Positions 1 through 7,296 of a stretch of 50,021 nucleotides of DNA are shown piece after piece. Every line of letters begins with the position of its first letter. Positions within the stretch are counted from its first letter, which is position 1. The notes under the pieces were generated by a model that saw nothing but the letters and a program-made list of their open reading frames with translations, was not told the DNA's origin and did not search any database. Made by a program: the position numbers and the translations under genes. Origin of the DNA: Grimontia marina (GTDB taxonomy: Bacteria; Pseudomonadota; Gammaproteobacteria; Enterobacterales; Vibrionaceae); the NCBI RefSeq assembly GCF_900060185.1, contig NZ_FIZY01000038.1, positions 1-50,021 of the forward strand, in the 5' to 3' direction.

Positions 1-1
1 A

Positions 2-337
2 AAGAAAGACTCAGACCTATTCATTGCCATGCTGGAGAAGCTAAAGTGGCACTACCGCCGAGCCAAAAGTGTCACCTTGATACTGGATAACTACATCATC
101 CACAAAAGTAAAAAAACGAAGGCTTGGCTCAAGAAGAACCCAAAGTTCAGGCTGCTGTTCCAGCCCGTTTATTGCCCTTGGGTCAACGTCATAGAACGAT
201 TGTGGAATGCTCTCCATGAGACAATTACTCGGAATCACAGGTGTAAACATATGTGGCAATTGCTCAGGAAGGTGAAGCACTTTATGGATAACGTATCGCC
301 GTACCCGGGAGGTTGCCACGGCACGGCGAAAATGTAG
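2..337 (+). pseudogene. IS630-family transposase, C-terminal fragment cut by the window edge
   Basis: The reading frame is open from the left edge to a TAG at 335-337, so the 5' part lies outside the window. The protein keeps the second half of a DDE nuclease core: the LILDN aspartate followed by the conserved IIHKS stretch, then 35 residues later the NVIERLW glutamate, a spacing normal for IS630/Tc1-like transposases. The usual 'PWVNVIE' motif before the glutamate is present. About 110 residues are visible against roughly 330-350 for a full protein. It cannot be told from here whether the missing part is intact. A 15-bp inverted repeat begins inside the stop codon, so the element end may lie right there. 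Confidence 0.75.
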
Positions 338-453
338 CACTATTCGGATCAGTTATTTAGCAACAAAAATGCCAAGATCACGATTTCTTTCCTGATAAAT
401 AATAGCTTTCTTTTTGTTTTTTAGAAAAATAACTTGAGGATCCGAATAGTGCT
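336..453. repeat. Perfect 15-bp inverted repeat pair bracketing 88 bp
   Basis: Positions 336-350 read agcactattcggatc and 439-453 carry the exact reverse complement. The left arm starts at the end of the IS630 transposase frame; the right arm lies inside a small reverse-strand ORF. The pair could be IS termini, or an inverted duplication made by a transposition event. Confidence 0.6.
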
Positions 454-550
454 TCCATTTGAAATATGGAATGCCTCCCAAATCTCTCCCATAGAGAGAT
501 GATAAAAGTAAGTAATGCTGATCTGATAAATCTATCTGTATGTAACTCAT
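353..550 (-). CDS. Hypothetical 65-residue protein, not recognised
   Basis: A short ORF starts at ATG 550 with an AGG-containing purine tract about 11 nt upstream. The product has a hydrophobic, tyrosine-rich N-terminal half and a lysine-rich run (KNKKK) near residue 48. I recognise no family. One arm of the 15-bp inverted repeat falls within its coding sequence and the other lies just past its stop, so the frame may be a chance product of IS-derived DNA. It sits beside an AT-rich island with no promoter or partner that I can identify. Existence as a gene is doubtful. Confidence 0.25.
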   Translation of the reverse strand: MSYIQIDLSDQHYLLLSSLYGRDLGGIPYFKWKHYSDPQVIFLKNKKKAIIYQERNRDLGIFVAK

Positions 551-1095
551 TTTAAATCACACCTAACCTACAGTATCGTATCAATATCTTGTTTGTTAAA
601 ATTTTCATACATAAGCTTACTTCTTTGTCTTTTTTCACTTATGACCCAAAAGTAAGACTCTAGGGAAAAATAAGTGTTGATTAATGCAAAAAAAGAATAC
701 TAGACACTTATTTATATAAAAAATTATTTCAAATCATTAACTTAGATAAATATTTAAATATATATTGAAAATTTTCGTTATTTTTATGTAAGGTTTTTTT
801 CTATTTACAACGAGATATGAGTCACATTTTCACATCTAGACTATAGTGATACTGATTGGTCATTTTTTATTACATTTTTAGTGTGATAATAATCACAATA
901 ATAAATAAAAAATAATGTATAGATATAAAATAATGATTTTATTATATTTTTAATAACGAAAAAAGATCGGAATTTAATCACATCAGTAATTTATGCTATT
1001 TTTATAAATACATTATTGAAAGCCAAAGTAAAATGCTCATTGACCTGAGTTGCGCACAAAAAATTGAGCTGAATACTCGAACAGCGATCTAATCG
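551..1095. other. AT-rich gene-free island between IS remnants
   Basis: There is no credible ORF on either strand. Composition is strongly A+T with many runs such as tttttatt and aaataa, markedly different from the core genes on the right. Such DNA is typical of horizontally acquired, H-NS-silenced regions (family knowledge). The only sharp motif is the palindrome at 882-897. The IS21-family element cuts the region at 1101. Confidence 0.6.
882..897. promoter_or_regulatory. CRP-type palindrome
   Basis: The sequence TGTGA-taataa-TCACA matches the CRP (cAMP receptor protein) consensus half-sites exactly, with the correct 6-bp spacer. No gene follows before the IS21 element, so the promoter it served may have been cut off by that insertion. 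In AT-rich DNA a chance match is possible. Confidence 0.4.
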
Positions 1096-1101
1096 TTTGA
1101 G
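1096..1101. repeat. 6-bp target-site duplication TTTGAG of the IS21-family element
   Basis: TTTGAG at 1096-1101 is repeated at 3569-3574, directly outside the TG...CA ends of the element. IS21-family transposition makes duplications of 4-8 bp, so this fixes both ends. Confidence 0.75.
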
Positions 1102-1285
1102 TGCATATTTCGGTTTAATCAGAACGCACACTCCGCGATTATCCGAACACTTTTAAGCGAACTCCGAAATCAGTGTTCGGAATAGCGAAAACTGCGTTCG
1201 GAGTGCCCGAAATCCTTCCTTTTTCTTCTTTAAATCAATAGCTCGCTATTCTTTACTTCTTAAACAAGAAACTAAGGAAGCAACA

Positions 1286-2818
1286 ATGGCTAAAAAGAGA
1301 ACTCCAATGAACAAAATTAAAGAGGTATTACGCCTTAAGTACGAGTGTAGGTTGTCCTAAAGGAGTATTGATAGTTGTCTCAATGTCAGCTTGCAACAGT
1401 CTCAGAACTTGTCGGCCGCTTTAAGCAAAGTCGGATAATCTGACCACTGCCTGAAGGTTTCAGTGATGTGACCTCACACAGGCGCTGTATCACAGCAAGA
1501 AAGTCAGTCGTGGATAAAGTCATGCCAGAACTTCACTCAATACGCTGTCGATCTCAGGCGTAAAGGCATGACGAAGATGTTGCTGTGGCAGGAATATCAC
1601 GTGCAATATCAACAGCAAGCATATGCTTATACTCAGTTCTGCGAGCACTTCACTCGTTGGTTCAAAACCCAAAAGCGCAGCAAGCGTCAGCTTCATGTGG
1701 CAGGAAATAAGCTGTTTATCGATTACTGTGGGCCTTGGCTTCAAGTGGTCAACCCTGACACAGGTGAAGTGCGCGAAGCAGAAGTGTCCATGGAGACCTT
1801 GGGCGCGTCCAATTACACCTATGTGGAAGCCTTCCCGAGCCAGGGTAAGTCATACTGGTTAGAGGCACATGCAAATGCGTTCGAGCACTTTGGCGGCGTA
1901 CCACAACTCTTGGTTCCCGATAATCTGCGTCGCGCGGTCTCCAAAGCTAACCGCTATGAGCCAAGGCTTAATGATATCTATCAGAAACTGGCGAACCACT
2001 ATCAAACTGCCGTAATGCCACGTCGCCCCTACAAACCGAAAGACAAAACCAGGACCGAGAATGCCTTGTTCCTCGTAGAACGATGGATCATGATGCGGCT
2101 ACGACATCAGACCTTCCATCCCTTCAAGGAACTGAATCTCGCCATCCCAGAACTGATGAATGAGTTAAACCAACGTGAGATGAAACAGTATGGCGCGAGT
2201 CGTAAAGCGCCGTTCGACAAACTCGATAAAACCGCGTTAAAGCCTCTTCTTAGGCAGCGTTAACTCTATACCGAAACCAAACGAGCCAAAGTCGGGCCTG
2301 ACTATCACATCGAATATCGCTGCCACTACTACTCGGTGCCACATCAACTTATTGGTCACCATGTCGAACTTAAAGCCTCCAACCGTCTGGTACAGATTTA
2401 CCATCAAGGTAACTTGGTTGCATAGCATCCACGTAGCCAAAGAGAGCGTGGAAACAGCACTCAACCAGAACACATGCCGAGTCATCATCAACATTAAAAA
2501 TGGTCGCCTGGACGTATGCTCAACTGGGGAGCCAACATCGGCCCAGCCACACGAGAAGTCGTCAATAAAATACTCAACGCCAAGCCTCATCCAGAGCAGT
2601 CGTATCGTTCCTGCCTTGGGCTGCTCAACCTGAGTAAAGCGCATGGCGAATCGCGCCTAGAGCAAACCTATAAAGATGCACTGATGCTGACAAAACCCAA
2701 TTACACCTTCGTCAACAATCTGCTGAAGAACCATCGTGAAGGACAACTGAGTAAAGACAAAGCGAATACACCGAACCCTGTTCACAGCAATGTTCGAGGC
2801 CCGAACTGTTATCACTAG
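1286..2818 (+). pseudogene. istA: IstA transposase of IS21-family element, degraded
   Basis: The start is ATG 1286 behind an aaggaag ribosome site, giving the usual start MAKKRTPMNKIKEV. A TAA stops the frame at 1358. At least three frameshifts follow between about 1400 and 1550, where pieces such as ELVGRFKQS, WPLPEGFSDV-like and QALYHSKKVS appear in different frames. From 1568 one frame carries the rve/DDE integrase core (IDYCGPW, LVPDNLRRAV, KTRTENA), but it is broken by in-frame stops at 2261, 2423 and 2495. The last two look like C-to-T changes of glutamine codons (inferred from family alignment). The remaining C-terminus, with NWGANIGPAT, runs to 2818. No functional transposase can be made. 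Confidence 0.85.
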
Positions 2819-2828
2819 GAGAAAGGAT

Positions 2829-3489
2829 ATGAATGCACTTAATGACCAACTCAAAACCCTGCGCTTGAGCCATGTGGCGAAAGCGTTAGAGCAGCAGCAA
2901 GAGCAACTGACTACTTACGCCGAGCTGGACTTCGAGGAGCGGTTAAGCTTTATTCTGGACAGTGAGATCTTGAACTGCAATCAGAGCAAAATCCAACGCT
3001 TAAAGCGACAAGCCAAGCTGCGAGTCGATGCGCAACCGAGCCAACTCGTCTACAAAGAGGGACGAAACCTGAACCGTAAGCAGATGAGCGAACTACTGAC
3101 GGGCAGTTATCTACACAAGCACCAGAATATCTTGATCACAGGCCCGACAGGTGCGGGAAAAACCTATCTTGGTTGCGCTCTGGCAAGCAGTGCCTGCGAC
3201 CAACAGCAAACCGTCAGGTACTACCGATTAACTCGCTTAGTCGATGACTGGGGGGATGGAAAAACTGACTCAAGACCATGCGGGTCACCTGTTGGAAGTG
3301 CTCGAGGACCGTTACCAAAACAGCAGCACAATGGTCATCAGCCAGTTGCCTGTAAAGGAGTGGTACAACATGCTAGGCAACGCCACTGTCGCAGATGCTC
3401 TAATGGATCGGCTGGTACACAATAGTCATCGAATAGAACTGGGAGGTGAGTCAATGAGAAAGCTGGCGCAATCCGAACACTTTGCTTAA
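2829..3489 (+). pseudogene. istB: IstB ATPase helper of IS21-family element, internally deleted and frameshifted
   Basis: IstB is the AAA+ ATPase that assists IstA. The start ATG 2829 has a strong aggaga site. Walker A (GPTGAGKTYL) is intact near residue 106. Shortly after, the frame reads LTRLVDDWG, where the family usually has about 30 residues between LTRLxDD and LDDWGMEKL. The segment with Walker B is therefore missing, probably lost between short repeats (inference). A run of six G at about 3250 adds one base, and the remaining protein (MEKLTQDHAGHLLEVL to the end) is in another frame. The coding length is about 219 codons against about 250 normally. Confidence 0.85.
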
Positions 3490-3656
3490 AAATAGGGAAA
3501 GAGAAAACGTGTTGGTTCAGGTGTTCGGAATAAACCGAAACAAGTGTTCGCAATCACCGAAATACGCATTTGAGTAGTACGACCTACCGTAAAAGGACTT
3601 GAATGCCGTCCAAGATAAAAGGTGATCTGGCTAAATCGATATCTAGGGTTCAAGAG
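3490..3656. other. IS21 right end and short unique DNA between two insertion sequences
   Basis: This holds the right terminal repeats of the IS21-family element up to 3568, then 82 bp of original DNA up to the second IS. A tiny frame starting at ATG 3603 (MPSKIKGDLAKS) would run into the second IS; rejoining the flanks after removing one 9-bp duplication gives an immediate TAA. It is not called as a gene. Confidence 0.5.
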
Positions 3657-4300
3657 GGCGTTGTTGATCAAATCAGTCACCTAACGCACTGATCCTGCCA
3701 ATATTACCCCTGTTATTCAACTCGATAACTCACAGGCATACCTAGTCTTATAACTTTGTTCTGGCTTTTACATTCGCCAATGCCTCGCCGACTTGTGCAT
3801 CGTAATCACGTAGTGCGAGTTGCGGGCTGAGTAACTTTTTATACCGATACATCCCAGTCTCTGAAAGCGAGCGTTGATGATACCCCACTGCGCGTTTCCA
3901 TTCTTCCAAGTGACCTGATTTCAAGGCTCTCACGGCTTCATTTCGTGGATGACCATTCTCCCAAAAGCCAGCATTGCTGCGCGGGGGGATCGTGGGTTTT
4001 ATACCTTTTTTCTTTAGCACCTGATGACAAGCTTTTGTATCGTAGGCCCCATCAGCACTGACTTGTGAGATTTTGCGGTAACGGATTGAACAACGTCGGT
4101 AACACTTCATTGTCGCCGACAGAGTCTAAGCTGACGACGGAAGAAATCACTTCATGCGTACTGGCATCAATCGCAAGGTGTAGCTTTCGCCAAACACTGA
4201 TTTTGTACTTGGCTTTGCTCATCATCTGTCACCCGTAATGAGGTTGTGATGATCTGATCGCAGCGCCGAAGATTAGTTCAATGATTTAGGAAACAACGCC
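3657..4300 (-). mobile_element. IS5-family (IS903 group) deletion derivative with 9-bp target duplication
   Basis: The left end reads ggcgttgttgatcaaatca and the inverted right end ggcgttgtttcctaaatca: about 19-bp terminal repeats with the same outer 9 and inner 6 bases. GTTCAAGAG occurs directly outside both ends (3648-3656 and 4301-4309), a perfect 9-bp duplication as made by the IS903 group. At 644 bp it is far shorter than a normal IS903-type element (about 1.05 kb). The transposase N-terminus is missing, so the element has lost an internal block while keeping both ends. Confidence 0.85.
3748..4225 (-). pseudogene. IS903-group transposase remnant (C-terminal part)
   Basis: Reading leftwards from about 4225, one frame gives VWRKLHLAIDASTHEV and SVGDNEVLPTLF, the DDE core of IS903-type transposases. 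Around 4065-4080 the frame shifts, and the second frame continues with VSADGAYDTKACHQVL, IPPRSNAGFWENG, RNEAVRAL and YHQRSLSETGMYRYKKLL to the stop at 3748. This carries the conserved Y(2)R(3)E(6)K signature of IS4/IS5-type transposases. The N-terminal third is absent. It could not make a working transposase, but the ends might be mobilised by a related enzyme. Confidence 0.8.
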
Positions 4301-4499
4301 GTTCAAGAGTAATGGTACATCCCCTTATTGGTTTCCGACTATGAGTTTAAAGGGTGGCCAGAAGTGTTAATTTCATTGATAAAGCTTTCGTATACACACC
4401 TCTGGTAGCTACACTCAGGTACGAGAAATTCTGTATTTAATTGTTTAGCAAAGAAATCCTAACAACGATGGTATCGCCAATAGAATACGTACTAATGCA
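4301..4499. other. Gene-free spacer after the IS903-type element
   Basis: It starts with the second copy of the 9-bp duplication (4301-4309). No convincing ORF, RNA gene or terminator is seen. The reverse-strand gene on the right ends at 4500 without an obvious terminator hairpin. Confidence 0.4.
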
Positions 4500-5192
4500 C
4501 TATTGAGCAAGAAGTGTAGTGACATGAGTTTCTGTAACAGTGAAATAGCATTTCAACATAGCGTGTTTGGGAAGTAGCGAGTCAATTTTCTCATCTAATA
4601 TTAGCTGAATGTGATTGTCACTAATTTTCACCACTTGTGATGTTTCAAATCCAATCACTTCTTTGATATATGGGTAGATTGCTTTATAGACGCTTTCTTT
4701 TGCTGAAAATATGAGAGTGATAAACTGGCTAAAAGACAACTGGCAGTCCTGTTGTAATCTGAGCTCTTTCACCCTCATTACTTGGCTGGCTAAGTCATTT
4801 GCCGTTTTTTCAGATAAGACTTCTTCGATATCCACACCAAGAAAATTAACGGCACGATTGAGCGTTATCGCACACAACGCTTGATTTCGGGTGTGTGAAA
4901 TAGATCCAGAAACACCTTTCGGGAATTGTGGAGAGCGGTCTTGGTTCCTTCCAACCTCACAAGAGACTATACCCAAGAAAGATAGAGCATGGCGAGCAAC
5001 AATTCGCCCTGCTATATATTCAGCTTGTCGCTTGGAAACCGAGCGCCTTATGTCTTCTGGTATATCGACTTTGAGTGAATAACCAGGATTTTGAGGTAAA
5101 GCATCACTGTTGAATCGACACCACCAAATCTCAACATCAAGCACTGGGCTTTTTTGCATGGCACGTATTTCTTCAATAAAAACCTTACCCAT
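4500..5192 (-). CDS. 4'-phosphopantetheinyl transferase, EntD/VibD type
   Basis: It moves the phosphopantetheine arm from coenzyme A to a serine of carrier domains in peptide or polyketide synthases (family knowledge). The protein has 230 residues, a normal length for the group. Motifs in order: EYIAGRIVARHAL at 58-70 (CoA-binding arginines), GSISHT at 96-101, GVDIEEV at 119-125 with the magnesium-binding D121 and E123, and FSAKESVYKA at 162-171 with catalytic-loop E166 and K170. All key residues are present, so it is probably active. No siderophore or synthase gene is beside it: left is an IS remnant, right a tRNA scar. It is therefore an orphan, and its carrier-protein target is unknown. 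Confidence 0.85.
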   Translation of the reverse strand: MGKVFIEEIRAMQKSPVLDVEIWWCRFNSDALPQNPGYSLKVDIPEDIRRSVSKRQAEYIAGRIVARHALSFLGIVSCEVGRNQDRSPQFPKGVSGSISHTRNQALCAITLNRAVNFLGVDIEEVLSEKTANDLASQVMRVKELRLQQDCQLSFSQFITLIFSAKESVYKAIYPYIKEVIGFETSQVVKISDNHIQLILDEKIDSLLPKHAMLKCYFTVTETHVTTLLAQ

Positions 5193-5448
5193 TATTTACT
5201 TTTTGTACCTCTTTTAAAATTATACTGAGATATACTCGCAACTATGCTATCCGCAATCAGCCGTTTAGCGTGCTTTCTACATCACCTATTTTCCGAACGG
5301 TAATATTGATATTTATTATGCTGTCTAGCGTTCCAAATACTGTAATAGAGCTGAGAAAGTGGAACTTCTATTTTACATTAGGCGAAGTTCATACGTTACG
5401 TGTGATGGGTCGAGGATGGAGGGCCACCACGCTCGACGGCAAGTCCCA
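5193..5448. other. Intergenic region holding the PPTase promoter side and a potential RNA fold
   Basis: There is no credible gene. Near the right end, gatggg (5404-5409) can pair with cccatc (5445-5450) and, nested inside, tcgag (5410-5414) with ctcga (5432-5436), giving an 11-bp two-part stem just before the tRNA-like 3' end. This may be junction DNA of an integrated element or a small structured RNA ended by the terminator at 5479. Neither can be proven here. Confidence 0.35.
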
Positions 5449-5470
5449 TCGAATCCCTCTTCACCGACCA
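5449..5470 (+). other. tRNA-Pro-like 3' end fragment, probable attachment-site scar
   Basis: The 22 bases tcgaatccctcttcaccgac plus CA end in CCA and match the T-loop, T-stem 3' strand, acceptor 3' strand (TTCACCG) and discriminator A of a bacterial proline tRNA, whose 5' acceptor would be CGGTGAA. The rest of the tRNA is absent: upstream sequence does not form a T-stem or anticodon arm. A tRNA-style terminator follows 9 bp later. Integrative elements that recombine in tRNA 3' ends leave such a fragment at the distal junction. The fit with accessory DNA on the left and core genes on the right is good. Confidence 0.5.
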
Positions 5471-5478
5471 CTCCTCAA

Positions 5479-5504
5479 AGCCTCGCAGCAATGCGGGGCT
5501 TTTT
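5479..5504 (+). terminator. Rho-independent terminator after the tRNA-like fragment
   Basis: Stem agcctcgc / gcggggct (8 bp with one wobble) with a 6-nt loop, followed by TTTT. This arrangement is common directly behind tRNA genes. Confidence 0.65.
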
Positions 5505-5611
5505 CGTATTGTTTTCCATTGTAACTGCTCTATTGCGTTATTCACTTCCTACGAGACCTCAGAATTGTTTGCCGTTATACTCAAACTATGCTCCAACAAC
5601 CCGCTACGACT

Positions 5612-6196
5612 ATGAACGGCAACAACGAGTTCGATTTATTTCAGGAGATGATGGCAGATGTCGCGCCTATCAAGCACGATACGGTCGACAACTCCCAACA
5701 ATCACACAAACCGACTGAAGCCCAGCTGGCACGTCAGATCGCGGCTCAAAGCCTCTCTGAGGGTGATCCAGAGTATCTATCCATTGATTACGCTAAGATG
5801 CTTAAGCCTGACGATATCGTGGCTTTCAAGCGCCCTGGTGTACAGGATGGCGTATTCAGAAAACTACGTCTGGGTAAATATGATATTCATGCCCGACTGG
5901 ACCTGCACAAATACACGCTGAAAGATGCCAGAGATGAAATCCTGCGCTTTCTGAAGCAATGCCAGCGCATGGACATTCGCTCGGTGATCATTGTTCATGG
6001 TAAAGGTGAACGCTCTAATCCTCCAGCCATGATGAAAAGCTATGTCTGCCAGTGGCTGGAACAGATCACTGACGTGCAATGCTTCCACTCAGCCCAGCGT
6101 CATCAAGGTGGTACCGGCGCAGTCTATGTGATGATTAAAAAGAGTCAGGAAAAGAAACTGGAGACACGGGAGCGACATCTTAACCGTCGGAGTTAA
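5612..6196 (+). CDS. smrA: SmrA, Smr-domain nuclease-family protein
   Basis: Stand-alone Smr (small MutS-related) protein of the YdaL/SmrA group; family members are endonucleases acting on DNA or on RNA of stalled ribosomes, and the exact role of SmrA is less clear. The C-terminal Smr domain carries LDLH at residues 96-99, IIVHGKG at 126-132 and GGTGAVYV at 166-173. The N-terminus (FDLFQEMMADVAPIK) matches E. coli SmrA. I chose ATG 5612, which aligns with the E. coli start and gives 194 residues; ATG 5588 would add eight residues. A tatact -10-like box precedes it at 5576. It is the first core gene right of the tRNA scar and stands alone. Confidence 0.85.
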   Translation: MNGNNEFDLFQEMMADVAPIKHDTVDNSQQSHKPTEAQLARQIAAQSLSEGDPEYLSIDYAKMLKPDDIVAFKRPGVQDGVFRKLRLGKYDIHARLDLHKYTLKDARDEILRFLKQCQRMDIRSVIIVHGKGERSNPPAMMKSYVCQWLEQITDVQCFHSAQRHQGGTGAVYVMIKKSQEKKLETRERHLNRRS

Positions 6197-6216
6197 TCTT
6201 CTATCCCATCAACGGA

Positions 6217-6240
6217 AACAGGAGCCATTTGGCTCCTGTT
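6217..6240. terminator. Hairpin between convergent smrA and the LysE gene
   Basis: An 11-bp stem aacaggagcca / tggctcctgtt sits between convergent genes. The T tract is short on both sides, so terminator strength is uncertain. Confidence 0.55.
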
Positions 6241-6262
6241 GTGTGTTTCAGATATTGTCTAG

Positions 6263-6877
6263 CTATAGCGTCACAACAACCCGAACTGCAAGACCGATCA
6301 GCATGATGCCACACAGGCGGTCGATGAGTACGGCTTTTTGCTTGAGCTTTTCCAGCACATGGGGAGAGGACAGAACCAAAGCCACTATGGTGTACCACAG
6401 ACCATCAATAACAAATGGGGTAGCCACAATCACTGCTCGGCTAAATGTATCTGTACCAATCGCTACAAACTGGCTGAACAATGCGAGGAAGAAAAGTGCT
6501 AGCTTGGGGTTAAGAACTGAAATCATGGCACCATCGCGTGCTGCTTCCCACAAGGTGGTTTTCTCACCTTTTTCCAGCTTGGCTGCCACACCACCTTTAG
6601 CACGCAGGGATTTAATACCTAGCCAAGCAAGATACGCGGCACCTGCATAGGCGATAGCAGTAAAAAGCGTTGGAGACTCTTTGAGAATAACAGCGAGACC
6701 AAGGAGGGTTAACAGCGCGTAGAGGCCAACACCTAACGCATGTGACCACGCAGCAACAATACCATGTAAGCGACCACCAGCCAGGCTGTGTCGCATCATC
6801 ACCACGAGACTAGGCCCAGGGGAAACTGCCCCCAAAATACACACCAGTGCCAAACCCAGCCATACGGAAATTGTCAC
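6263..6877 (-). CDS. LysE/RhtB-family amino-acid exporter
   Basis: An inner-membrane protein of 204 residues, the usual LysE/RhtB length, with about six hydrophobic segments. The N-terminus contains the family signature GAVSPGPSLVVMMRHSLAGG (residues 17-36), and a second signature region NPKLALFFLALF lies near 122-133. The family exports amino acids or related metabolites using proton exchange; the substrate cannot be read from the sequence. Its start overlaps the stop of the preceding LprI-like gene by 4 bp (ATGA), implying translational coupling in a ybaK / LprI-like / LysE operon. No odd features. Confidence 0.85.
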   Translation of the reverse strand: MTISVWLGLALVCILGAVSPGPSLVVMMRHSLAGGRLHGIVAAWSHALGVGLYALLTLLGLAVILKESPTLFTAIAYAGAAYLAWLGIKSLRAKGGVAAKLEKGEKTTLWEAARDGAMISVLNPKLALFFLALFSQFVAIGTDTFSRAVIVATPFVIDGLWYTIVALVLSSPHVLEKLKQKAVLIDRLCGIMLIGLAVRVVVTL

Positions 6878-7293
6878 TTGGCGCCTCCTTTCACGCCCAT
6901 CAGGCTATTTAAACGAATGATCTGTTCATTCGTCAGTTCAATCATGCAGTTAAGGTATCCCTGTCCACTTCCTGAACCTGAGGCAAAACTAGCCTCTACC
7001 ATTTTGCACTGGTTTTCGCGCCAATATTGAAATCCATCAAAGGCACTCTGAGATATCGGCACCGCATCAGTTGCTGATGAGACTTCATCCAGTTTTTTCA
7101 AATGTGCCCCGAGCGCAATTTCCGTCTTATTCAATGCCTCCTGAGCCACCTTCCAATGGTTATCGAGACAGGCCGTGACTTCAACGTGCGTTTCAGATGC
7201 TTTATAGCATGCCATTAATGCAGAGTGCTCTTTTCCTGCAAAGGCCGTTAGAGGTAAACCCAAAAAAACGAATACCCACCAACTCTTACGCAT
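6874..7293 (-). CDS. Secreted LprI-like (DUF1311) protein
   Basis: 139 residues with a Sec signal peptide: positive start MRKSWW, hydrophobic core, and likely cleavage after LTAFA (residue 19). The mature part has four cysteines, of which one lies in the YWRENQCKMV motif (about residues 89-98) and one in GYLNCMIELTNEQI, the pattern of the lysozyme-inhibitor LprI / DUF1311 family. That family includes periplasmic lysozyme inhibitors, but many members have no tested role, so the function is inferred. It lies between ybaK (3-bp gap) and the LysE gene (4-bp overlap). Confidence 0.7.
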   Translation of the reverse strand: MRKSWWVFVFLGLPLTAFAGKEHSALMACYKASETHVEVTACLDNHWKVAQEALNKTEIALGAHLKKLDEVSSATDAVPISQSAFDGFQYWRENQCKMVEASFASGSGSGQGYLNCMIELTNEQIIRLNSLMGVKGGAK

Positions 7294-7296
7294 GAA

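Larger units (their letters stand above)
1102..3568 (+). mobile_element. IS21-family insertion sequence, complete ends, inactive genes
   Basis: The element is 2467 bp, normal for IS21 (2-2.5 kb), with TG and CA termini. The left end (tgcatatttcggt from 1102) matches the inverted right end (accgaaatacgca up to 3568). Several internal repeats of the form gtgttcgga/tccgaacac occur near both ends, the multiple terminal repeats typical of this family. It carries istA then istB on the plus strand, both disrupted. The TTTGAG duplication shows it arrived by transposition and then decayed in place. Confidence 0.85.

Noticed and set aside
666-713. Inverted repeat aaataagtg / cacttattt as a small element end or operator
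   Set aside because: Only 9 A+T-rich bases per arm with a 28-nt loop, easily found by chance in this AT-rich stretch.
3603-3656. Small frame MPSKIKGDLAKS... running into the IS903-type element as an interrupted gene
   Set aside because: Removing the IS and one duplication gives a stop at once; there is no longer frame to restore.
5270-5524. 84-codon plus-strand ORF before smrA
   Set aside because: It runs through the tRNA-like end and the terminator and has no ribosome site or family resemblance.
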